Assembly: GCA_040399685.1 (NCBI GenBank)
Contig: JBBART010000025.1
Location: 1 to 64,000, forward strand
DNA length: 64,000 nucleotides
From: CAIQQQ01 sp040399685
Lineage (GTDB): Bacteria; Pseudomonadota; Alphaproteobacteria; Acetobacterales; Acetobacteraceae
Direction: 5' to 3'
Under the pieces are notes generated by a model. It was not told where the DNA came from. It made no database searches and saw only the letters and a list, made by a program, of their open reading frames with translations. Positions 26,406-32,762 of this stretch are shown here, piece after piece. Made by a program: the position numbers and the translations under genes. Position 1 is the first letter of the stretch. Every line of letters begins with the position of its first letter.

Positions 26406-27568
26406 CCCATGCGTGACAGCCGCCGATGCCACCACCAGAACGGCAACGCCAACCCGGACAAAACGCCAGCACATATGAACGCCCCGGACGGATCGCCGAC
26501 CCAATCGGCCGCATACCCGCACAGCGCCGGAGTGATCGTGCCACCCACATAATAGCCGGTGTAGAAGATCCCCATCCCCACCGCCCGGTTCTCCGGCCGC
26601 GCCGACAGCGCGCCCCAGCCGACGATGATCCCGGCATGCATGGTGGCGAACGTCCCGAACAGAACGCTCCAGACCAGCGGCCAGTCCGTCAGCCCCATGC
26701 CGGCCACCGCCACCACCTCCAGCACGGCCGCCGCCACGAACACCGGCACCACGCCCAGCCGGGCGGCCACGGCACCGCCGAGCATCATGGTCGGCAGATT
26801 GCCCCAGCTCGCCATGAAAATCGCCACATCGGCCACCCAGCCGGGATGGCCATGCAGGGCGATCATGCTGGGCAGGTAGCCCAGAAAGTTGAAATAACCG
26901 GCGTTGAATGACGTCCAGATCAGGCTGGCCACAATCAGCAACAGGCATTCGTGCCGACTGGGCCAGTTCACGGCGCGGCTGTTCTGCCCCGGCACCGAGC
27001 GCCAGGTGGCCAGCAGCACCAATGTCGCCACAGCCGCCAGCACGGCGCCGGCGATGAACGCCGCCGGCCAGCCGAACATTGCTGACAGACGGCCATGCGT
27101 CAGTTGCCCCAGGCCAATTCCGATGGGAAAGGCGCCCACCAGTATGCCCATCGCGATCTGGAAATACTTGCCGAAAAATCGATCTGCAACCGCCTTGGGC
27201 TGCAACACCGAGAGCGCGACCGCGCCGAACCCCGCCACAATCCGGCCCGCACCGATGCCAAACGGGCCGCCAGCCGAAGCCGAGACAAGGCTGCCCAGCA
27301 CCATCAGCACCATGCCGGCCGCGATCACCTCCCGGTCGCCAAAGCGGCGCGCCAGGAACCCGGCCGGGATCGCCGTCACCACGCCCGGCAGCAGCATCAG
27401 GCCCATCAAGGTGCCCAGCAGCGCGAAATCGATGTTGAATGCATCGTGCAGCTGCGGGCCAAGACTGGCCACGATCTGCATCTGATAGCCGAACGTGGCG
27501 CGCGCCAGCACCATCGCGGCCAGCGTCATCCAATCGGCGCGGGTGAGGTGGCGCTCGGCTGTCGTCAC
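26390..27568 (-). CDS. MFS transporter
   Basis: A 392-aa protein with twelve predicted transmembrane segments and the major-facilitator loop motif GFLARRFGDRE between helices 2 and 3. Other blocks are GRIVAGFGAVALSVLQPKA, GILVGAFPIGIGLGQ and FYTGYYVGGTITPALCGYAAD. The substrate is unknown; the pattern resembles the cyanate/sugar-like MFS group only loosely. The GTG at 27568 overlaps the GNAT stop (GTGA), so the two are co-translated. Its last four or five residues (SGVA) are encoded by the family A palindrome. Confidence 0.88.
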   Translation of the reverse strand: MTTAERHLTRADWMTLAAMVLARATFGYQMQIVASLGPQLHDAFNIDFALLGTLMGLMLLPGVVTAIPAGFLARRFGDREVIAAGMVLMVLGSLVSASAGGPFGIGAGRIVAGFGAVALSVLQPKAVADRFFGKYFQIAMGILVGAFPIGIGLGQLTHGRLSAMFGWPAAFIAGAVLAAVATLVLLATWRSVPGQNSRAVNWPSRHECLLLIVASLIWTSFNAGYFNFLGYLPSMIALHGHPGWVADVAIFMASWGNLPTMMLGGAVAARLGVVPVFVAAAVLEVVAVAGMGLTDWPLVWSVLFGTFATMHAGIIVGWGALSARPENRAVGMGIFYTGYYVGGTITPALCGYAADWVGDPSGAFICAGVLSGLALPFWWWHRRLSRMGSGVA

Positions 27569-28056
27569 AGGCCGGGATCGACCAGCCGCTTTTCCATCGT
27601 CACCCAGGTGGGCGCGCTGAAACCCTCGTGGGTGTGCAGATCCGTCTCGCAATAACCCAGCCGTGCGAACAGCGCCCGGTTACCGGCCAGCACCAAGCGC
27701 ACGCCCACATGCGCCAATGGCAGGCCCCGGAGCCGCGCCTCCGCCTCACCGTGCCGCACCAGCGCCTGCGCCACGCCGGCACGGCGCCAGTTCTGATCCA
27801 CAGACAACCGGCCGAGATAAAGCCCCCCGTCCCGCTCACTCCACAGCAAGGCGCCGATGATGCCCCCGTCCGCTTCAGCCACCACCCCACCGCCTGCGGC
27901 GATGGTCGCAGCCACACTGGCTTCGGTCTCGCCCAACGCCGAGGGCGGCGGCACCAAAGGCGGCGTGATGGATGCGAACGACGTGCGGATCAACGCGGCC
28001 ACGAAGGCTGCGTCAGCCCCCGCGATCGGGCGCAAAAAGAAGGGAGAAGCGGTCAT
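27565..28056 (-). CDS. GNAT-family N-acetyltransferase
   Basis: A roughly 163-aa acetyl-CoA-dependent acetyltransferase. The fold is shown by the N-terminal FFLRPIAGADAAFVAALI, the strand YLGRLSVDQNWRRAGVAQAL that binds the CoA pyrophosphate, and the C-terminal NRALFARLGYCETD. The substrate is not predictable. The ATG at 28056 is close to a GGCGGG; an ATG three codons upstream (28065) is equally possible. It is divergent from hslO and coupled to the MFS gene. Confidence 0.85.
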   Translation of the reverse strand: MTASPFFLRPIAGADAAFVAALIRTSFASITPPLVPPPSALGETEASVAATIAAGGGVVAEADGGIIGALLWSERDGGLYLGRLSVDQNWRRAGVAQALVRHGEAEARLRGLPLAHVGVRLVLAGNRALFARLGYCETDLHTHEGFSAPTWVTMEKRLVDPGL

Positions 28057-28102
28057 GCCCGCCATGGTAGCGGCGTGCGTTCGTTATGCCTATGTTAGGG
28101 CT

Positions 28103-29053
28103 ATGGATAATACACCCGCCTTTCTCGACAGCGGGCGCCCCGACGTGCCCGATATCGCCGTTCCCCGCGGCGTGACGCCGTTCTACATGCCGCTTCGCCC
28201 GGTCCGTGGACGCCTCGTGCGCCTCGGCCCCTTGGCGGATGCGCTGCTGACGCGCCACGACCACCCGGCACCCGTCTCAACCCTGGTTGGGCAAGCCATG
28301 GCGCTGGTCGCGGCCCTGGCCACCGCGCTGAAATTCACCGGCTCGTTCAGCCTTCAGGTGAAAGGCGACGGCCCGGTGCGCATGCTGCTGGCCGATTGCA
28401 CAGACAGCGGCGAGCTGCGTGGCTATGCCAGCGTCACCGCTGACCGGTTGGAAGAACTGCTGGACGAAAACCCCGCCCCCACCGCCCGCGAGATGCTCGG
28501 CGAGGGCTACATGGCCTTCACCATCGACCAGGGGCCGGACATGGACCGCCACCAGGGCATCGTCTCGATGACCGGTGACAGCCTGCAAACCATGGCGCTG
28601 CATTATTTCGACACCAGCGAGCAAACCCCCTGCTTCCTGCGCCTCGCCTGCGCGCACACGCCCCATGGCTGGCGTGCCGCAGCCCTCATCCTTGAACGCG
28701 TGGCCGGCCACGGCGGCGTCGATCCGGAAATGGACGCGATGGCGCAGGACGAAAGCTGGGGCACCGCCCTGATCCTGGCCGCCACCGTCAAGGACAGCGA
28801 ATTGCTGGACGACGCGCTGCCGGCAGATCGGCTGCTCTACAATCTGTTCAGCACCGAAGGCGTCGCCGCAGACCGGCCGCGTCCGCTCGCCTATGGCTGC
28901 CGTTGCTCGCGCTCCCGCCTGGTCGACCTGTTGGCCACGTTTGGCCGCGACGATATCGACCATATGGAATCCGAGGGCGCCATCGTGATGACCTGCGAGT
29001 TCTGCAATTTCGATTTTCGCTTCGCGCGCGGCGACATTCCTGCATCCGCCTGA
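28103..29053 (+). CDS. hslO: Hsp33 redox-regulated chaperone
   Basis: Hsp33 is a cytoplasmic holdase activated by oxidative stress through loss of zinc and disulfide formation. The 316-aa protein has the N-terminal chaperone domain (LVGQAMALVAALATALKF, MLLADCTDSGELRGY). The C-terminal zinc switch has the CxC pair in GCRCSRSR and the CxxC pair in TCEFCNF. The ATG at 28103 follows a TTAGGG ribosome-binding-like sequence; upstream in-frame ATGs overlap the GNAT gene. argD-argF upstream and hslO are commonly linked in alphaproteobacteria; here an MFS-GNAT pair on the other strand lies between them. Confidence 0.93.
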   Translation: MDNTPAFLDSGRPDVPDIAVPRGVTPFYMPLRPVRGRLVRLGPLADALLTRHDHPAPVSTLVGQAMALVAALATALKFTGSFSLQVKGDGPVRMLLADCTDSGELRGYASVTADRLEELLDENPAPTAREMLGEGYMAFTIDQGPDMDRHQGIVSMTGDSLQTMALHYFDTSEQTPCFLRLACAHTPHGWRAAALILERVAGHGGVDPEMDAMAQDESWGTALILAATVKDSELLDDALPADRLLYNLFSTEGVAADRPRPLAYGCRCSRSRLVDLLATFGRDDIDHMESEGAIVMTCEFCNFDFRFARGDIPASA

Positions 29054-29081
29054 CGGCAGCCCCCCTGGAAAAGGCCCACAC

Positions 29082-29696
29082 ATGACCTCTGCTTCCCGGC
29101 TTCGACGGCTGTTTCTGCTCACCCCCCTGCTGCTGCCACTCGCCCTCGCCGCCTGCGGCGCCAGCGACACCGAGCCCATGAGCTATCCGCGCGTCAACTA
29201 CGACTACCTCACCAAGCTGCGCTTGAATGTCGCCAGCGTGGATATCGATGACAGCCTGACCACGCCCCCCGATATGAGCCGGATGGCCCCCATCAAGCCC
29301 GTCGATGCCCTGCGCCAGATGGCCCAGGACCGTCTGGTCGCCCAGGGCTCCACCGGCCGCGCCGTGTTCGTGGTCGACGAAGCCAGCATCACCCAGGCTC
29401 ACGGTCGCCTGGAAGGCCGCATGACGGCGCATCTGGACGTGACAACGTCAGACGGCGCCCGCAGCGGATATGCCGAAGCCCGCGTCTCGCGCTCCAGCAG
29501 CTTCGACAATGACGGACCGAACGCCACGCGCCTGGCGCTGAACAACCTCGTCAACCAGATGATGACGGATATGAACGTCGAATTCGAATTCCAGGTCCGC
29601 CGCTCACTGCGAAGCTACCTGCAGGCGGCGCCAACCCCGCCGCCACCGCCGGCGCAAATTCAGACGGAAATCCTGACAGCGCCGCCGAAAAGCTGA
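29082..29696 (+). CDS. Putative lipoprotein of unknown function
   Basis: The 204-aa protein begins with a basic signal sequence and a lipobox (LAAC, Cys25), so it should be an envelope lipoprotein. The mature part has a mixed alpha/beta pattern (FVVDEASITQAHGRLEGRMT, ATRLALNNLVNQMMTDMN) and a Pro-rich C-terminus (PTPPPPPAQ). I do not recognise a family with a known function. It follows hslO by 28 bp and is probably co-transcribed. A cluster of hairpins follows the stop. Confidence 0.8.
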   Translation: MTSASRLRRLFLLTPLLLPLALAACGASDTEPMSYPRVNYDYLTKLRLNVASVDIDDSLTTPPDMSRMAPIKPVDALRQMAQDRLVAQGSTGRAVFVVDEASITQAHGRLEGRMTAHLDVTTSDGARSGYAEARVSRSSSFDNDGPNATRLALNNLVNQMMTDMNVEFEFQVRRSLRSYLQAAPTPPPPPAQIQTEILTAPPKS

Positions 29697-29715
29697 ATAA
29701 TAGAGGCAGGAAGAT

Positions 29716-29739
29716 CTTCTTTTTCTGAAGAAAAAGAAG
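29716..29739. terminator. Hairpin 1 downstream of the lipoprotein gene
   Basis: CTTCTTTTTCT, a GA loop and the perfect complement AGAAAAAGAAG. It is the first of three consecutive hairpins between the convergent lipoprotein and sapC genes and is A/T-rich on both strands, fitting a terminator. Confidence 0.6.
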
Positions 29740-29761
29740 CAAAAAGACTTTCATTCATTTC

Positions 29762-29795
29762 GGTGGGTAGCGCGGCATCTACCGTGCCACCCACC
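29762..29795. repeat. Hairpin 2 in the 29697-29843 intergenic region
   Basis: GGTGGG pairs with CCCACC, and an inner GGCA pairs with TGCC. It is GC-rich with no T-tract. It lies between two A/T-rich hairpins in a 147-bp convergent gap. Its role is unknown. Confidence 0.5.
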
Positions 29796-29814
29796 TGAAT
29801 TCATGACGTTTTTT

Positions 29815-29837
29815 GGTTCTTTTTTCAAAAAAGAACC
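29815..29837. terminator. Hairpin 3, bidirectional terminator
   Basis: GGTTCTTTTTT, one C and the perfect complement AAAAAAGAACC, lying 7 bp past the sapC stop. A T-run on each strand is consistent with a bidirectional rho-independent terminator for two convergent genes. Confidence 0.65.
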
Positions 29838-29843
29838 CTGCCT

Positions 29844-30590
29844 TCACACCGTCGGAGCGGGGCTCAATTCCACCAGCTTGGCCCAGCGCGCGGTGCTGAA
29901 CAGATGCGAGTGGATATGCGTGATCCATCCCTTGTGGCGCCATTCGAGGTAGGTCTCGTCACTGACCTTGTCCATGCGGTCGGCCTTGAGCACCTTGAAA
30001 CCCGTCACGCGGGCGGTGCCACCTGCAGTGAAGTTGACGTTGGCTTCCTCTTCCTCAAGCAACCCGGCATCCTGCAAGGCGCGGCCAAGAGCGCTGCCGG
30101 CATTGAGATTGTCCCGGAACGCCGCACAGAACGAGATGGCTTCATTCATCGCCGGGCTCGGCTTGCCGTCTTCGAACAGGGCGACGCCGTTCGTGGTGCC
30201 AAGAGCGGCCGCGCCGGTTTCCATGCCGACGAACAGCGTGTCCTTCTCACGGTCTTCCACGAAGATGAACGGGAAGGCGCGCACATAGGCCGGAATGTAG
30301 CTATCGGCGCGCCAGCTGCCATCTTCGTTGACGAACAGGTTGCTGCCTTCCTTCAGGCCGAGCAGGGCCATTGGCGCGGGGCTTTCACCTGTGGTGAAGA
30401 CGATGGGGTAATGCTGGCAAGCGACTTCCATCTCACCAATGCCCAACGGCACGGCCTGCGCGTTGGCCGCGAAAGCAAAGCCGGTGGTGCGATCGAGACG
30501 CAGGTCGCCGTGCTGGGTGGAATTCAACCCGGCCACGCTGTGAAAGAACAAAGGCAGTTGCGGGGCTGGCAGCGTTGCGGCTTCGGACAT
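29844..30590 (-). CDS. SapC-family protein
   Basis: The 248-aa protein matches the SapC family, named for a gene near an S-layer gene in Campylobacter, whose function is not established. Typical segments are YPIVFTTGESPAPMALLGL, NLFVNEDGSWRADSYIPAYV, RAFPFIFVED and LADRMDKV-like KADRMDKVSDE. There is no signal peptide. AGGAG seven nt upstream fixes the ATG at 30590. No S-layer gene is visible. The neighbouring cinA-type gene is upstream on the same strand. Confidence 0.88.
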   Translation of the reverse strand: MSEAATLPAPQLPLFFHSVAGLNSTQHGDLRLDRTTGFAFAANAQAVPLGIGEMEVACQHYPIVFTTGESPAPMALLGLKEGSNLFVNEDGSWRADSYIPAYVRAFPFIFVEDREKDTLFVGMETGAAALGTTNGVALFEDGKPSPAMNEAISFCAAFRDNLNAGSALGRALQDAGLLEEEEANVNFTAGGTARVTGFKVLKADRMDKVSDETYLEWRHKGWITHIHSHLFSTARWAKLVELSPAPTV

Positions 30591-30642
30591 GCGGTTCTCC
30601 TGGGGACTTCTTACGGCAATCTGGCTCAAGCGACGGCTCGTA

Positions 30643-31137
30643 TCAACAAAGCGCTGCCTCGTCGGCCAGTGCTGCCTCCAGCAGGGCCAGGGCAGCGGCG
30701 GCAAAGGCGCGCATATTGGCGAGCCGATCGTCCGATCCGGTGGACACTGTCTGCACGCGACAGATTGGGCCGTTGATCGCCAGACAGGCATGCCCGGCCG
30801 GATCGCCATAACGGTTGCCGGACGGGCCGGCCGCACCGGTTTCGGCAATCGCCCAGGTTGTTGAGAGCCTTGCTTTGGCGCGTGCCGCCAGCAACATGGC
30901 ATATGGCTCGGACGACGAGCGCAGCCCCTGCATGGCGGCCTTGTCGATGCCGAACGCCGTGCGGGCTTCGGCGGTGTAGATGACATCGCCGCCGCGAAAA
31001 TAGGCGGACGCACCGGGCACAGCCAGCAACGCTGCACTGATGAGCCCGCCCGCAGAAGATTCGGCCACTGCCAGCGTGGCATTTCGCGATTTCAGCAGCT
31101 CTGCGATCCGGGCTGCGCTTTCAAGCAGGAACTGCAT
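30643..31137 (-). CDS. pncC: CinA-family nicotinamide-nucleotide amidohydrolase
   Basis: A 164-aa stand-alone CinA C-terminal domain. In Escherichia coli this domain (PncC) deamidates nicotinamide mononucleotide to nicotinate mononucleotide. Conserved blocks are LAVAESSAGGLISAALLAVPGAS, YFRGGDVIYT and AIAETGAAGPSGNRYGDPAG. The N-terminal molybdopterin-like domain of full CinA is absent. The ATG at 31137 is the natural start. It is divergent from the esterase gene. Confidence 0.87.
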   Translation of the reverse strand: MQFLLESAARIAELLKSRNATLAVAESSAGGLISAALLAVPGASAYFRGGDVIYTAEARTAFGIDKAAMQGLRSSSEPYAMLLAARAKARLSTTWAIAETGAAGPSGNRYGDPAGHACLAINGPICRVQTVSTGSDDRLANMRAFAAAALALLEAALADEAALC

Positions 31138-31264
31138 GTCGATCTCCGCGTGAGGATAACATCATCTTGCGATGGGCGAACGCGGGTCACAACCAACGGG
31201 CAATTGTGAGCGAGCAATTGATCGGCCGCGCTCCTATATGAAAATGCTGCACTGCGGGATGAAT

Positions 31265-32284
31265 ATGATGCGTCAGAAATCCATGGCCGCCACAATGACC
31301 TCCCTGCGCCGATCCGGAGCACGCCTGTTCCGGATGACGACGAAGCTGTTGACGACCGTGACGACAGCGGTGACGGCAAAGGCCAAGCCAGCGAAAGCGC
31401 CTCCGAAAGATGCGAAGAAGCCAAAGGCGAAGCAGCACAGCCCCGCCGGCAAGACGGCCTTCAGCCCCAATCCTGGTGCGCTGGTGATGAACATCCACGT
31501 GCCGCCCAACGCACGGCCGGGGGCGCCGCTGGTTGTGCTGCTCCATGGCTGCGGCCAGGCGGCCGACACGTTTGCCACCGACACGGGATGGCGGGACCTG
31601 GCGAACAAGGCGGGCGTGATCCTGTTGATGCCTGGCCAGACCGAGGCCAACAACCGCCAGGGCTGTTTCAACTGGTTCCGCCCAGGCGACACCGGGCGAG
31701 ACCTGGGCGAAGCCGGTTCGATTGCCAGCATGGTCAAGGCCGCCGTGAAGGCGCGAGGCTGCGACCCGCAGCGTGTGTTCGTGACCGGACTGTCCGCCGG
31801 CGCGGCCATGACCGCCTGCCTGCTGGCGGCCTATCCGGACCTGTTTGCCGCAGGGGCGGTGGTGGCGGGGCTGCCTGCCGGGTCAGCCACCAGCATGGTG
31901 GGCGCGATGACGCGCATGTCCGGCCACGGGGCGGATCTGCCGGCGGCGGACTGGATGGCCCGTGCGCGGGCGCTGGCGCCGATTGGGTATGCCGGAAGCT
32001 GGCCCCGTCTGTCGATCTGGCATGGCGAGGCGGATCAGGTGGTGGCGCCGGTGAACAGCCAGCAACTGGCGGTTCAATGGACCCAACTGCAAGGCATTGA
32101 CGCTGCCCCCAGCACACGCAGGCCACGGCCTGGCATGGTATGCGAATCGTGGTCTCGCCCCGGCGAAGGGCCGTGCGTGGAAAACTGGGTTGTGTCGGGC
32201 ATGGGGCATGTCTATCCGACCACCAAAGATTCCGGCGTTTCCGCAGCGGCGGAGATCGCCCAGTTCTGGGGAATCACCGCATAG
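31265..32284 (+). CDS. PHB-depolymerase-family (LpqC-like) esterase
   Basis: This roughly 339-aa alpha/beta hydrolase belongs to the polyhydroxybutyrate depolymerase/feruloyl esterase group. The oxyanion segment is VVLLHGCGQAADTFA, the nucleophile elbow is TGLSAGAAMT, the acid is in WHGEADQVVAP and the His in SGMGHVYPT. A Lys/Pro/Ala-rich basic linker (KAKPAKAPPKDAKKPKAK) separates a short N-terminus from the catalytic domain. Several in-frame starts exist (31172, 31238, 31259, 31265, 31268). I chose 31265 because GGGA lies about 6 nt upstream. Substrate and location are uncertain; no clear signal peptide is seen. Confidence 0.84.
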   Translation: MMRQKSMAATMTSLRRSGARLFRMTTKLLTTVTTAVTAKAKPAKAPPKDAKKPKAKQHSPAGKTAFSPNPGALVMNIHVPPNARPGAPLVVLLHGCGQAADTFATDTGWRDLANKAGVILLMPGQTEANNRQGCFNWFRPGDTGRDLGEAGSIASMVKAAVKARGCDPQRVFVTGLSAGAAMTACLLAAYPDLFAAGAVVAGLPAGSATSMVGAMTRMSGHGADLPAADWMARARALAPIGYAGSWPRLSIWHGEADQVVAPVNSQQLAVQWTQLQGIDAAPSTRRPRPGMVCESWSRPGEGPCVENWVVSGMGHVYPTTKDSGVSAAAEIAQFWGITA

Positions 32285-32297
32285 GGCCAGCGCCCTA
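32282..32297. terminator. Short palindrome spanning two convergent stop codons
   Basis: TAGGGC, a CAGC loop and GCCCTA. The left arm starts with the esterase stop (TAG), and the right arm carries the bcp stop (TAG on the minus strand). It is a weak hairpin without a T-run, so terminator function is uncertain. Confidence 0.4.
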
Positions 32298-32762
32298 CGC
32301 CAAGTCGGCAGCCGCCGCCTGCACCTCGGCGGCATGGCCATCCACCTTCACCTTCGGCCAGATGCGCGCGATGCGGCCCTCGGCGTCGATCAGGAAGGTG
32401 GCGCGCTCCATGCCCATGTATTTCTTGCCATACATGGATTTCTCCACCCACACGCCATAGGCCTCGGCGAACTGGGTTTCATGGTCAGAGGCGAGCGGGA
32501 AACCGAGGCCGAACTTGGCTGCGAAACTCTCGATCGGCTTCATCTTGTCTTTCGACACGCCGATCACTTCCACGCCGATCTTGCCAAGCTGGGGCAACGC
32601 CTCCTGGAACGCGCAGGCCTGTTTGGTGCAGCCGGGCGTGTTGGCCTTGGGGTAGAAATACAGCACGAATGGCTGCCCGCGCAGCCCGGCCAGACTGACC
32701 GTTCGGCCACCGCTGGCCGGCATGGTGAAGTCCGGCGCCATATCCCCTGCTTGCAGACTCAT
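32295..32762 (-). CDS. bcp: Thioredoxin-dependent thiol peroxidase (BCP/PrxQ)
   Basis: A 155-aa peroxiredoxin that reduces hydrogen and organic peroxides with thioredoxin. The peroxidatic Cys45 lies in FYPKANTPGCTKQAC, with a resolving Cys50 five residues on, as in atypical 2-Cys BCP. The conserved GVSKDK and FLIDAEGRI segments are present. The ATG at 32762 overlaps the glnE stop by 4 bp. Confidence 0.95.
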   Translation of the reverse strand: MSLQAGDMAPDFTMPASGGRTVSLAGLRGQPFVLYFYPKANTPGCTKQACAFQEALPQLGKIGVEVIGVSKDKMKPIESFAAKFGLGFPLASDHETQFAEAYGVWVEKSMYGKKYMGMERATFLIDAEGRIARIWPKVKVDGHAAEVQAAAADLA

